Assembly: GCF_031323975.1 (NCBI RefSeq)
Contig: NZ_JAVIWS010000001.1
Span: 4,476,376 to 4,540,375 of the forward strand
Direction of reading: 5' to 3'
DNA length: 64,000 nt
Origin: Escherichia ruysiae
GTDB lineage: Bacteria; Pseudomonadota; Gammaproteobacteria; Enterobacterales; Enterobacteriaceae
Shown: positions 21,057 through 32,527 of the stretch, one piece after another
Numbering within the stretch: position 1 is the stretch's first letter
How the letters are laid out: each line of letters starts with the position of its first letter
The notes under the pieces: generated by a model
The model's database searches: none
The model's input: the letters and a program-made list of their open reading frames with translations, nothing else
What the model was told of the DNA's origin: nothing
Made by a program: the position numbers and the translations under genes

Positions 21057-21678
21057 ATGACAAAAATGAGTCGCTACGCCTTAATCACCGCGCTGGCGAT
21101 GTTTCTCGCCGGGTGTGTGGGGCCTCGAGAACCTGCACCGGTAGAAGAGGTGAAACCTGCGCCGGAGCAACCAGCCGAGCCGCAACAGCCAGTACCAACC
21201 GTGCCATCGGTGCCGACGATCCCGCAGCAGCCAGGGCCAATTGAGCACGAAGATCAAACTGCACCGCCTGCGCCGCATATTCGTCATTATGACTGGAACG
21301 GCGCAATGCAGCCGATGGTCAGTAAAATGCTTGGGGCTGATGGTGTGACCGCAGGCAGCGTTCTGCTGGTTGATAGCGTTAATAACCGTACTAACGGTTC
21401 GCTGAATGCCGGAGAAGCGACCGAAACGCTACGTAATGCGCTGGCCAATAACGGTAAATTTACACTCGTTTCTGCCCAACAGCTTTCAATGGCCAAACAG
21501 CAGTTAGGTTTGTCGCCGCAGGACAGTTTAGGCACTCGCAGTAAAGCGATTGGCATTGCCCGTAACGTCGGCGCTCATTATGTGCTGTACTCCAGTGCCT
21601 CTGGTAACGTCAACGCACCGACCCTGCAAATGCAACTCATGCTGGTGCAGACGGGTGAAATTATCTGGTCAGGTAAAG

Positions 21679-21698
<20 letters not shown>
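21057..21698 (+). CDS. lpoB: Outer-membrane lipoprotein activator of PBP1b (LpoB)
   Basis: LpoB reaches from the outer membrane through the peptidoglycan to activate the synthase PBP1b. 213 residues. Lipobox AMFLAGC; then a Pro/Glu/Gln-rich disordered linker (about residues 22-70) and a globular C-terminal domain. I chose the ATG at 21057; an in-frame TTG immediately before it would add one residue. The gene ends inside thiK, which starts 20 bases before its stop. Confidence 0.96.
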
Positions 21699-23539
<1,841 letters not shown>

Positions 23540-23561
23540 CCCTGGCTTATGTGAGGAAGCG

Positions 23562-24104
23562 ATGATTATCTATTTACACGGTTTTGACTCTAACAGTCCG
23601 GGTAACCACGAGAAAGTTTTACAATTGCAGTTTATTGACCCGGATGTGCGCTTGATAAGCTACAGCACTCTGCATCCGAAACACGATATGCAGCATCTGC
23701 TCAAAGAAGTAGACAAAATGCTGCAACTGAACGTCGACGAGCGCCCGCTAATTTGCGGCGTTGGTCTGGGCGGATACTGGGCGGAACGGATTGGTTTTCT
23801 CTGTGATATCCGCCAGGTGATCTTCAACCCTAATTTGTTCCCTTACGAGAACATGGAAGGGAAGATTGATCGCCCGGAAGAGTACGCCGACATCGCGACT
23901 AAATGTGTGACTAACTTCCGCGAGAAGAATCGCGATCGTTGTCTGGTGATATTGTCGCGTAATGATGAGGCGCTTAATAGTCAGCGGACATCTGAAGAGT
24001 TGCATCATTATTACGAGATTGTCTGGGACGAAGATCAGACGCACAAATTCAAAAATATCTCTCCGCATTTGCAGCGCATTAAGGCGTTCAAAACCCTCGG
24101 TTAA
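23562..24104 (+). CDS. ycfP: YcfP, alpha/beta-hydrolase-like protein (UPF0227)
   Basis: 180-residue protein of unknown function with an esterase-like fold: [14 protein letters not shown] at the N-terminus and a [11 protein letters not shown] elbow, where Gly replaces the usual nucleophile Ser of GxSxG. The start at 23562 follows GTGAGGAAGCG. It ends the hinT operon and is followed by REP sequences. Confidence 0.94.
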   Translation: MIIYLHGFDSNSPGNHEKVLQLQFIDPDVRLISYSTLHPKHDMQHLLKEVDKMLQLNVDERPLICGVGLGGYWAERIGFLCDIRQVIFNPNLFPYENMEGKIDRPEEYADIATKCVTNFREKNRDRCLVILSRNDEALNSQRTSEELHHYYEIVWDEDQTHKFKNISPHLQRIKAFKTLG

Positions 24105-24159
24105 AGCTATCCTCGGTCGCATCAGGTAACCTTGCCTATATCTGATGCGCCCCGGATTC

Positions 24160-24245
24160 TGTAGGTTGGATGAAGCGTCCACGCCACATCCGACAGCCGT
24201 GTACCAATGCCTGATGCGATGCTGCGCATCTTATCAGGCCCACCA
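24160..24245. repeat. REP/BIME-type repeat
   Basis: Two inverted palindromic units, around GGATGAAGCGTCCACGCCACATCC and CTGATGCG...CGCATC...TTATCAGGCC, are typical of E. coli repetitive extragenic palindromes. They lie after ycfP, between operons. Confidence 0.7.
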
Positions 24246-24354
24246 ATTGCCCTCTATATACGCCTCACTCTCCCGAGTCCGCTTAAATAATAAACAATAA
24301 ACTCTGTTTTTTGATCTCACCCGGTAAAGTCGCCTATCTTTTCAGCAACAAAAC

Positions 24355-24368
24355 TTGATTAACATCAA
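24355..24368. promoter_or_regulatory. FNR box upstream of ndh
   Basis: TTGATTAACATCAA is a perfect FNR-type palindrome, 137 bases before the ndh start codon. FNR is known to repress ndh anaerobically in E. coli. The rest of the gap 24246-24504 is AT-rich promoter sequence without genes. Confidence 0.8.
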
Positions 24369-24504
24369 TTTTGGTATGACCAATGCACCATTCATGTTAT
24401 TCTCAATAGCGAAGAACATTTTCATTGCTGTAACCTATTGTTAATTAAGAGCTATCTTAATAACTATTAATTAACAATTGGTTAATAAATTTAAGGGGGT
24501 CACG

Positions 24505-25809
24505 TTGACTACGCCATTGAAAAAAATTGTGATTGTCGGCGGCGGTGCTGGTGGGCTGGAAATGGCGACACAGCTGGGGCATAAGCTGGGACGCAAGAAA
24601 AAAGCCAAAATTACGCTGGTCGATCGTAACCACAGCCACCTGTGGAAACCGCTGCTGCACGAAGTGGCGACTGGCTCGCTTGATGAAGGCGTCGATGCAC
24701 TGAGCTACCTGGCTCATGCGCGTAATCATGGTTTTCAGTTCCAGCTGGGTTCCGTAATTGATATTGATCGTGAAGCGAAAACAATCACTATTGCAGAACT
24801 GCGCGACGAAAAAGGTGAACTGCTGGTTCCGGAACGTAAAATCGCCTATGACACGCTGGTGATGGCGCTGGGCAGCACCTCTAACGATTTCAATACGCCG
24901 GGTGTAAAAGAGAACTGTATTTTCCTCGATAACCCGCATCAGGCGCGTCGTTTCCATCAGGAGATGCTGAATCTGTTCCTGAAATACTCCGCCAACCTGG
25001 GCGCGAATGGCAAAGTGAATATTGCGATTGTTGGCGGCGGCGCGACGGGTGTAGAACTCTCCGCTGAATTGCACAACGCCGTCAAGCAACTGCACAGCTA
25101 CGGTTACAAAGGCCTGACCAACGAAGCGTTGAACGTAACGCTGGTAGAAGCGGGCGAACGTATTTTGCCTGCGCTGCCGCCACGTATCTCTGCTGCCGCC
25201 CACAATGAGTTAACGAAACTGGGCGTTCGCGTGCTGACGCAAACCATGGTCACCAGCGCCGATGAAGGGGGGCTGCACACTAAAGATGGCGAATATATTG
25301 AGGCTGATCTGATGGTGTGGGCTGCCGGGATCAAAGCGCCAGATTTCCTGAAGGATATTGGTGGGCTGGAGACCAACCGTATCAACCAGCTGGTGGTGGA
25401 ACCGACGCTGCAAACCACGCGCGATCCAGACATTTATGCTATTGGCGACTGTGCGTCATGCCCGCGTCCGGAAGGGGGTTTTGTTCCGCCGCGCGCTCAG
25501 GCCGCACACCAGATGGCTACCTGCGCAATGAACAATATTCTGGCGCAGATGAATGGCAAACCGCTGAAAAATTATCAGTATAAAGATCACGGTTCGCTGG
25601 TATCGCTGTCGAACTTCTCTACCGTCGGTAGCCTGATGGGTAACCTGACGCGCGGCTCAATGATGATTGAAGGACGTATTGCGCGCTTTGTGTATATCTC
25701 GCTGTACCGAATGCATCAGATTGCGCTACATGGTTACTTTAAAACCGGATTAATGATGCTGGTGGGGAGTATCAACCGCGTTATCCGTCCGCGTTTGAAA
25801 CTGCATTAA
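24505..25809 (+). CDS. ndh: NADH:quinone oxidoreductase II (NDH-2)
   Basis: Non-proton-pumping respiratory NADH dehydrogenase on the inner membrane. 434 residues. FAD motif [10 protein letters not shown] near residue 12 and NADH motif [10 protein letters not shown] near residue 177, then IYAIGDCA near residue 305. I chose the TTG at 24505 after AAGGGGGTCACG, as in K-12; a further in-frame TTG at 24478 is less likely because no ribosome binding site precedes it. Confidence 0.97.
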
Positions 25810-25819
25810 TCAACTTGTA

Positions 25820-25912
25820 CTGGCGGATGCGGCGTAAATGCCTTATCCGCCCAGGATAAATAGTATGAGCGGCAGGCCTGATAAGACGCGTTAAGCGTCG
25901 CATCAGGCATTC
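25820..25912. repeat. BIME repeat after ndh
   Basis: Paired REP units: GGCGGATGCGGCGTAAATGCC...TTATCCGCC and CAGGCCTGATAAGACGCG...CGTCGCATCAGGC, in opposite orientation, the usual BIME arrangement. Intergenic between ndh and ycfJ. Confidence 0.8.
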
Positions 25913-26035
25913 CCTCAGACTCCTCCGAATCCTTAAGTATTTCCTGCCATTCCTGCGCTTTTCATCTTCTGTCTGATGGTTGTTTCACCCCTTCGCTTGC
26001 ATGATTGACATAACTGCAAAGAAGGAGGTGTTCCC

Positions 26036-26575
26036 GTGAATAAATCAATGTTGGCGGGTATCGGGATTGGTGTCGCGGCTGCGCTGGGCGTAGCGGCAGT
26101 GGCCAGCCTGAACGTGTTTGAACGTGGCCCGCAATACGCTCAGGTTGTTTCTGCAATCCCAATCAAGGAAACGGTTAAAACACCGCGCCAGGAGTGCCGC
26201 AATGTCACAGTGACTCATCGCCGACCGGTGCAGGATGAAAATCGCATTGCGGGTTCGGTTCTGGGCGCTGTGGCTGGTGGGGTGATAGGGCATCAGTTTG
26301 GCGGTGGTCGCGGTAAGGATGTTGCTACAGTCGTCGGGGCGCTTGGTGGTGGATATGCTGGTAACCAGATTCAGGGCTCTCTCCAGGAACGTGATACTTA
26401 CACCACCACCCAACAGCGTTGTAAAACGGTGTATGACAAGTCAGAAAAAATGCTCGGCTATGACGTGACCTATAAGATTGGCGATCAGCAGGGCAAAATC
26501 CGTATGGACCGCGATCCGGGTACACAAATCCAATTAGATAACAACGGACAACTGGTTCTGAATAACAAAGTATAA
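26036..26575 (+). CDS. ycfJ: YcfJ, glycine-zipper envelope protein
   Basis: 179 residues. One hydrophobic N-terminal segment (about residues 6-26) and a central glycine-zipper 2TM domain (SVLGAVAGGVIGHQFGGGRG...GALGGGYAGNQI, about residues 80-120). Two Cys flank this domain. GTG start after AAGGAGGTGTTCCC, a near-perfect Shine-Dalgarno site. Function unknown; linked in E. coli to biofilm and envelope stress. Confidence 0.92.
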   Translation: MNKSMLAGIGIGVAAALGVAAVASLNVFERGPQYAQVVSAIPIKETVKTPRQECRNVTVTHRRPVQDENRIAGSVLGAVAGGVIGHQFGGGRGKDVATVVGALGGGYAGNQIQGSLQERDTYTTTQQRCKTVYDKSEKMLGYDVTYKIGDQQGKIRMDRDPGTQIQLDNNGQLVLNNKV

Positions 26576-26596
26576 CAAGGCTGTACTCTGCAATTT

Positions 26597-26632
26597 AGCC
26601 CCTCATTCGCTCAGGCTGAGGGGCTTTTTTTG
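26597..26632. terminator. Terminator between ycfJ and comR
   Basis: AGCCCCTCA (26597-26605), 11-base loop, TGAGGGGCT (26617-26625) followed by seven T. It separates two convergent genes and reads best for ycfJ. Confidence 0.9.
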
Positions 26633-26636
26633 CGCT

Positions 26637-27269
26637 TTATTTCACCAGTTCCGGCCATAAACGCAAAGTGGTTCGGGCAATCTGCATCAGTTTTTCCAGC
26701 GATGCGCCTTCGCGGGCGCTGATCGACATCCCCTGAATAATACAGTTAAGGAATTCCGCCAGATGCGTTACGTCACAGTGGGCAGGGATTTCCCCGCGCG
26801 CCTGGCGTTGACATAAAAACTGCTGCAAGGTGCGTTCTTGCATCGCGTGGCGTGATTTCAACGTATTGGCGATATCTCCAGAATCCGGGGAGAGGGTGGT
26901 GCAGTTGTTGATCATAAAGCAGCCAGCAGGGGTGTCTTTGCTGGTAAAGCAGTTGGCGATGGCAGCGAAATAGTCAGTCAGCGCAGACTCCACACTTTTC
27001 TCTTCACAAAACAGTTGTGCTTCGTGCTTTGCGGCAAAACGGTCGATATAGCGATCAAGTACGGCGCGGAATAATCCCTCTTTATTGGTGAACTCCGCAT
27101 ATAGCGTTGGCGCTTTGGCTCCGGTCGCTTCGACGAGATCGGCAAGAGAAGTGGCTTCATAACCATGCTGCCAGAACAACTTCATGGCCTTATCAAGCGC
27201 GGCTTCCCTGTCGAACACTTTTGGGCGACCACGGCTTTTTTTTACACAATGTGTTGAGTCAGTTGCCAT
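26637..27269 (-). CDS. comR: Copper-responsive TetR-family repressor ComR
   Basis: TetR-like repressor (YcfQ) that controls the divergent gene bhsA and is relieved by copper. 210 residues. N-terminal helix-turn-helix (ALDKAMKLFWQHGYEATSLADLVEATGAKAPTLYAEFTNKEGLF). Start at 27269 matches the known N-terminus MATDST; the frame stays open 21 codons upstream. The single Cys residues (CFTSK, AGCFMINNC) may sense metal, which is an inference. Confidence 0.95.
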   Translation of the reverse strand: MATDSTHCVKKSRGRPKVFDREAALDKAMKLFWQHGYEATSLADLVEATGAKAPTLYAEFTNKEGLFRAVLDRYIDRFAAKHEAQLFCEEKSVESALTDYFAAIANCFTSKDTPAGCFMINNCTTLSPDSGDIANTLKSRHAMQERTLQQFLCQRQARGEIPAHCDVTHLAEFLNCIIQGMSISAREGASLEKLMQIARTTLRLWPELVK

Positions 27270-27425
27270 GATGCCGTTGTACCTTGTAGCTGTGAATGAA
27301 CGGTTATTATAAAAATAATCACTTCCGTTCACCAGTCCAGAAGACAGAAAAATAATTTCCCTCTATTTAACTGAAATTTAAAGGGTTTTAATTTAACTAA
27401 TGATTGTTATAAAAAACATCTTGTA

Positions 27426-27441
27426 TGTGATCAAGATCACA
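27426..27441. promoter_or_regulatory. Candidate CRP site between comR and bhsA
   Basis: TGTGATCAAGATCACA is an exact match to the CRP half-sites TGTGA-N6-TCACA. It is centred 76 bases upstream of the bhsA start codon in the 240-base divergent gap, so it could activate bhsA. Confidence 0.65.
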
Positions 27442-27509
27442 TCTATCATTTAGTTATCGATCGTTAAGTAATTGCTTGCGACGCTATTCATCTGCATAAG
27501 GTCACTATT

Positions 27510-27767
27510 ATGAAAAATGTAAAAACCCTCATCGCTGCGGCGATTTTAAGCTCCATGTCATTTGCCAGCTTTGCGGCTGTCGAAGTTCAGGCAACACCAG
27601 AAGGTCAACAAAAAGTGGGCACTATCAGTGCTAACGCGGGGACAAATCTGGGATCGCTGGAAGAACAACTGGCACAAAAAGCAGATGAGATGGGCGCAAA
27701 ATCTTTCCGTATTACTTCAGTAACCGGTCCGAATACCCTCCACGGAACGGCAGTAATTTATAAATAA
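27510..27767 (+). CDS. bhsA: BhsA, multiple stress resistance protein (DUF1471)
   Basis: 85-residue outer-membrane/periplasmic YhcN/DUF1471 protein (YcfR, also called ComC) that lowers copper permeability and affects biofilm formation. Signal peptide of about 22 residues ending SFA-A, then the DUF1471 core (VGTISANAGTNLGSLEEQLAQKADEMGAKSFRITS). Divergent from its repressor gene comR and followed by a strong terminator. Confidence 0.96.
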   Translation: MKNVKTLIAAAILSSMSFASFAAVEVQATPEGQQKVGTISANAGTNLGSLEEQLAQKADEMGAKSFRITSVTGPNTLHGTAVIYK

Positions 27768-27805
27768 GCATTAACCCTCATTAATGCCTGTTATTGCTGC
27801 TATTT

Positions 27806-27838
27806 CCCCGCAACACCCTGTGCTGCGGGGATTTTTTT
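27806..27838 (+). terminator. bhsA terminator
   Basis: CCCCGCA (27806-27812), 11-base loop, TGCGGGG (27824-27830), then A and seven T. It also lies just past the end of the convergent gene ldtC. Confidence 0.9.
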
Positions 27839-27847
27839 GTCCGCGAT

Positions 27848-28810
27848 TTACAGCGTTTGCTGATTCACTTGATGACGACGCACATCAGCCGGCATTCCGG
27901 AACGCACGTCCATTACGTGCTGCATCACTTCGGCGTCAGTTTGCGCAGCATTTTTAAATGCCTGCATCGCACTGTTGAGCGTAATCGGCAACAATTGCGG
28001 ATCGTCATCTATCTTCTCTGACAGCGGCTGGTGCACTTCCACCAGACGTGCGCCGTTTGGCTCGGCGGAGACTTTAATCGGCGTGTTGATAATGTTCACT
28101 TTGGTGCCGGGGCTGACCTGGCTGAAAAGTGTTTTGATATCGTCATCACGCAGACGAATACAGCCAGAACTTACCCGCATACCAATACCGAAATCGGCGT
28201 TCGTACCGTGAAGCAAATAGACACCGCTATAGGCCGCCAGACGAATCGCATGATGGCCCATCGGGTTATCCGGTCCTGCCGGAACGACTGGTGGAAGCTC
28301 AATCCCCTGGGCTTTATAACGGGCGCGGATGTTTGCAGTCGGCGTCCAGGTTGGGTTTGCACGCTTGTCCGAAACGGTAGTCACCATTGTCGGCGTCAGC
28401 GTGTCACCCCCCAACTGACCAATGCCGATGGGGTACACGGTCACTGAATTTTTGCCTGGTGGGTAGTAATAGAGACGCAACTCCGCAATGTTGATCACAA
28501 TGCCTTCACGCGGCGCGTCTGGCAGTAAAGTTTGCAATGGAATGGTTAACACACTGCCTGCGCGCGGTACATACGGATCAACGCCGGGGTTAGCCTGTAA
28601 CAGCGCGAGAAAGCCGACGTTATATTTTTTGGCGATCGCTTCCAGCGAACCGCCGTCATTTTCCACCACATGAAATTTGTTTTCGCCCACCAGACGACTG
28701 CCCGCAGGCGGCAGCGGCCAGGTGTTGGCTTTTGCCGGTAGCGTCAGCGCCACGGCAGCGGCGAACGTAAAAAACGTTAGCCAGCGAGAAAAACGCGTTT
28801 TGATCATCAC
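27848..28810 (-). CDS. ldtC: L,D-transpeptidase LdtC (YcfS)
   Basis: Attaches Braun lipoprotein to peptidoglycan. 320 residues from the GTG at 28810; an ATG one codon later is also possible. Signal peptide of about 29 residues ending AKA; LysM-like segment (FHVVENDGGSLEAIAKKYNVGF...NPGVDPY); YkuD catalytic domain with HGTNADFGIGMRVSSGCIRL containing the active-site His and Cys. Full length. Confidence 0.96.
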   Translation of the reverse strand: MMIKTRFSRWLTFFTFAAAVALTLPAKANTWPLPPAGSRLVGENKFHVVENDGGSLEAIAKKYNVGFLALLQANPGVDPYVPRAGSVLTIPLQTLLPDAPREGIVINIAELRLYYYPPGKNSVTVYPIGIGQLGGDTLTPTMVTTVSDKRANPTWTPTANIRARYKAQGIELPPVVPAGPDNPMGHHAIRLAAYSGVYLLHGTNADFGIGMRVSSGCIRLRDDDIKTLFSQVSPGTKVNIINTPIKVSAEPNGARLVEVHQPLSEKIDDDPQLLPITLNSAMQAFKNAAQTDAEVMQHVMDVRSGMPADVRRHQVNQQTL

Positions 28811-28953
28811 CAAAAGTCCATAATAAATATAAGGTTATTGTAATAAAAAGATAAGTCTGAATTATGGATGGTGACAGTGTCGGATAGTGCAGGGAAGTGC
28901 AAAGAATTTGTAAATGTTGGGGATGGGGGCGAAGAAACGCCCCCAATTTACCA

Positions 28954-31900
28954 TTAAGCGATCGCGTTCTCTTCCAGTTCACGCATAAACTGGCGCACCC
29001 ATTCGATTCGCGTTTTCCGCTCGCTCAAATCCTGAATAAACTTCAGGCGCGTCGGGCCATCAAGGCGGTAATGCTGCGGCTGTTTTTGCAGCAAACCAAT
29101 CAGCCAGGCAGGATTCACGTGATTCTTCTCAGCAAATTCGATCACACCGCCTTTCTCGTTCCCTTCCAGCTTCCTGATCCCCAGCTTCTGCGCTTGCTGG
29201 CGCAGACGGGCAATATCCAGTAGGGTTCGCGCCGGATCCGGCAGCAGGCCGAAGCGATCGATAAGTTCGACTTTGATCTCTTCCAGCTCGCTTTCCGTTT
29301 TGGCGCTGGCAATACGTTTATAGAACGACAGACGGGTATTTACATCAGGAATGAAGTCATCCGGCAACAGCGACGGCATCCGCAGTTCGACTTCCGTTTG
29401 CTGGCTGGTGAGATCTTCGAGCGACGGCTCGCGTCCGGCTTTCAGTGCATCGACGGCATTTTCCAGCAACTCCATATAAAGCGAGAAACCGATAGTTTCC
29501 ATCGAGCCACTTTGTTCTTCGCCGAGCAGTTCACCGGCGCCGCGAATCTCCAGATCGTGCGTTGCCAGCGCAAAGCCCGCGCCAAGGTCTTCCAGAGAAG
29601 CAATCGCTTCGAGACGTTTTTGCGCATCGGTAGTCATCGCTTTCGGGTGCGGCGTCAGCAGCCATGCATATGCCTGGTGATGCGAACGTCCGACGCGGCC
29701 GCGCAACTGGTGTAGTTGCGCCAGACCGAAGTGATCTGCGCGTTCAATAATAATGGTGTTGGCGGTAGGGATGTCGATCCCGGTTTCGATAATTGTGGTA
29801 CAAACCAGCACGTTAAAACGCTGATGATGGAAATCATTCATCACCCGTTCCAGTTCGCGCTCACGCATCTGCCCGTGACCGATGGCGATCCGCGCTTCTG
29901 GCACCAGTTCTGCCAGCCGTTCGGCGGCTTTCTGGATGTTTTCCACATCATTGTAGAGATAATAAACCTGTCCCCCGCGCAGAATTTCACGCAGGACAGC
30001 CTCTCTGACCACCAGACTGTCGTACTCACGGACAAAGGTTTTAACTGCCAGACGACGGGCGGGCGGCGTGGCGATAATCGACAGATCGCGCATTCCGCTC
30101 ATCGCCATATTCAGCGTTCGTGGGATCGGCGTTGCGGTAAGTGTCAGAATATCCACGTTCGCGCGCATCGCTTTAATGCGCTCTTTATGACGCACCCCGA
30201 AGCGGTGTTCTTCATCGACAATCAGCAGGCCTAAATCTTTAAACTTGACGTCACTTTGCAGCAGTTTGTGCGTACCGATCAGAATATCGATTTTCCCTTC
30301 CGCCACTTCCGTAAGGATTTGCGTCTGCTCTTTGGCGCTGCGGAAACGGGAGATCATTTCGATGCGTACCGGCCAGTTGGCGAAACGGTCGCGGAAGTTG
30401 TCGTAATGCTGCTGCGCGAGCAGAGTTGTTGGCACCAGCACCGCCACCTGCTTGTGGTTCTCTACCGCCAGGAAAGCGGCGCGCATCGCTACTTCTGTTT
30501 TACCAAAGCCAACATCGCCGCACACCAGACGATCCATTGCCAGCGGCTGACACATGTCGCTAAGCACCGCATTAATGGCCTGCGCCTGATCCGGCGTGGT
30601 TTCGAAGGGGAAGCTGTCGCAGAACAATTGATATTGCTCACGATCGTGTTTAAACGCGAAACCCTCTTTGGCGGCGCGTTGAGCGTAGATATCCAGCAAT
30701 TCCGCCGCCACATCACGCACTTTTTCTGCCGCTTTCTGCCGAGCGCGTGACCACGCATCGCCGCCAAGTTTATGCAGCGGGGCATTTTCTTCCGCGCCAC
30801 CCGCGTAACGGCTAATCAGATGCAGCGACGACACCGGAACATACAGTTTGGCGTCGTTGGCATAGGTGAGCATCAGATACTCGCCGGTAATGCCGCCAGC
30901 TTCCAGCGTGGTCATTCCGGCATAGCGCCCGACACCGTGCTCCAGATGCACCACCGGCTGACCAATATGCAGTTCCGCGAGGTTGCGGATCAGTGTATCG
31001 GGGTTGATGGCGCGGCGAGAATCCTGACGACGACGGGCAACGCGTTCACCGAGCAGATCGCTTTCGCAAATCAGTGCCAGATTACGCACCGTATCGACAA
31101 AACCATGTTCGGCAGCGCCAATCATCAGATAACGCCCACGGTCGCTGGCCTCATCGAGGCGCATAATGCGTTGCGGAGCAATTTTAATACGGGCGAGTAG
31201 TTCTCCGAGTGCTTCACGGCGACCTTCACTTTCTACCGAAAACACCACCGGGCCGTCGAAAGATTCAAGAAATTTACGCAGCGCATCCAGCGGGGCTTTT
31301 TGCTGCGCCTGAACGGCAAGGTCTGGCAGTTTCTGAAAGCCTAAATTGGCATTCGCTGCTTTTGTCGGTAAATGTTCATTTTTTAGCTGTACACGCGGCC
31401 AGTTTTTCAGCTCTGAGAACAGTTCATCGACCCGCAGCCAGAGCGATTGTGGCGGCAGTAGTGGACGCATCGGATCGACGCCGCGATTCTCAAAACGCGC
31501 CAGCGTGTCAGCCTGGAAACGTTCGGCACTGTTTTCCAGATCGCCAGTATTCACCAGCAGTGTATTTGCAGGGAAATAACTGAACAGTGGCGGCAACGGT
31601 TCGCTGAAGAACAGTGGTTGCCAGTACTCGATCCCGGCAGGCAATGTGCCTTTGCTCACTTGTTGATAAATATGTTCTGGATCGCGTTTTACTTCGAAAG
31701 AATCACGCCACTGACTGCGGAACAGTTCAATTGCCGCTTTATCGGTCGGAAATTCGTGTGCGGGCAGTAGGTTGATGGCTTCAACTTCCTCCAGCGTGCG
31801 CTGGCTATCGACATCAAATACTCGCAGGCTGTCGATTTCATCATCAAAGAAATCAAGACGATAAGGCAACTCACTCCCCATCGGGAAGAGATCCAACAAC

Positions 31901-32400
31901 GCACCGCGCGTGGCGTATTCACCGTGCTCCATTACCTGATCAACATGGCGATAACCGGCGCTGTCCAGTTGGGTACGCAATGCATCTCGTGACAGGCGCT
32001 GACCTTTTTTCATCACCAGCGCATGACCGTGGAGAAAACTGTGCGGGCAAACGCGCTGCATAAGCGTATTCACCGGAACAATCAGTACACCACGCTGCAT
32101 TGTTGGTAACTGGTAAAGAGTGGAAAGACGCGAGGAGATAATATCCTGATGAGGCGAAAAACTGTCGTAAGGGAGGGTTTCCCAGTCCGCCAGATTCATC
32201 ACCATCTGGTCGGTGAACTGGCTGATTTCATCATGCAAACGCAGAGCATTTTGCATATCTGGTGCGATGAGCACCACCGGTCCGGCGTGACGTTCGGCAA
32301 TTTCCGCTACCAGCGTCGCACAGGCAGCGCCGGTTAACTCGCCCAGCAGACGCTGTTCACCCGCTTTGACGGGCAGCGTATAACGATATTGTTCAGGCAT
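28954..32400 (-). CDS. mfd: Transcription-repair coupling factor Mfd
   Basis: Mfd displaces RNA polymerase stalled at lesions and recruits UvrA. 1148 residues. N-terminal UvrB-like domain, a central RNA polymerase interaction domain (LVHLEHGVGRYAGM, about residues 480-545), then an SF2 translocase with Walker A GDVGFGKTEVAMRA, DEEH box, and RVGRSHHQAYAW; C-terminal TRCF domain. The start at 32400 is chosen as MPEQYRY; the frame is open 21 codons further upstream without a better ribosome binding site. The stop is followed by a GGGGGCG hairpin. Confidence 0.97.
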   Translation of the reverse strand: MPEQYRYTLPVKAGEQRLLGELTGAACATLVAEIAERHAGPVVLIAPDMQNALRLHDEISQFTDQMVMNLADWETLPYDSFSPHQDIISSRLSTLYQLPTMQRGVLIVPVNTLMQRVCPHSFLHGHALVMKKGQRLSRDALRTQLDSAGYRHVDQVMEHGEYATRGALLDLFPMGSELPYRLDFFDDEIDSLRVFDVDSQRTLEEVEAINLLPAHEFPTDKAAIELFRSQWRDSFEVKRDPEHIYQQVSKGTLPAGIEYWQPLFFSEPLPPLFSYFPANTLLVNTGDLENSAERFQADTLARFENRGVDPMRPLLPPQSLWLRVDELFSELKNWPRVQLKNEHLPTKAANANLGFQKLPDLAVQAQQKAPLDALRKFLESFDGPVVFSVESEGRREALGELLARIKIAPQRIMRLDEASDRGRYLMIGAAEHGFVDTVRNLALICESDLLGERVARRRQDSRRAINPDTLIRNLAELHIGQPVVHLEHGVGRYAGMTTLEAGGITGEYLMLTYANDAKLYVPVSSLHLISRYAGGAEENAPLHKLGGDAWSRARQKAAEKVRDVAAELLDIYAQRAAKEGFAFKHDREQYQLFCDSFPFETTPDQAQAINAVLSDMCQPLAMDRLVCGDVGFGKTEVAMRAAFLAVENHKQVAVLVPTTLLAQQHYDNFRDRFANWPVRIEMISRFRSAKEQTQILTEVAEGKIDILIGTHKLLQSDVKFKDLGLLIVDEEHRFGVRHKERIKAMRANVDILTLTATPIPRTLNMAMSGMRDLSIIATPPARRLAVKTFVREYDSLVVREAVLREILRGGQVYYLYNDVENIQKAAERLAELVPEARIAIGHGQMRERELERVMNDFHHQRFNVLVCTTIIETGIDIPTANTIIIERADHFGLAQLHQLRGRVGRSHHQAYAWLLTPHPKAMTTDAQKRLEAIASLEDLGAGFALATHDLEIRGAGELLGEEQSGSMETIGFSLYMELLENAVDALKAGREPSLEDLTSQQTEVELRMPSLLPDDFIPDVNTRLSFYKRIASAKTESELEEIKVELIDRFGLLPDPARTLLDIARLRQQAQKLGIRKLEGNEKGGVIEFAEKNHVNPAWLIGLLQKQPQHYRLDGPTRLKFIQDLSERKTRIEWVRQFMRELEENAIA

Positions 32401-32527
32401 AACGGTTGTCAGATTCTCGTTAGGATATGCCTCAACATATGGGGGCATATCTCTGATAAGCAATGCTGTTCATTATCCGGAATCGACATGGTTTAGCAAA
32501 TTGAATCGCCCCGGCTGGGGCGATGGC

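Noticed and set aside
28954..32400. Several long rightward ORFs antisense to mfd
   Set aside because: They are frame shadows of a GC-rich 1148-codon gene, with no ribosome binding sites or recognisable domains.
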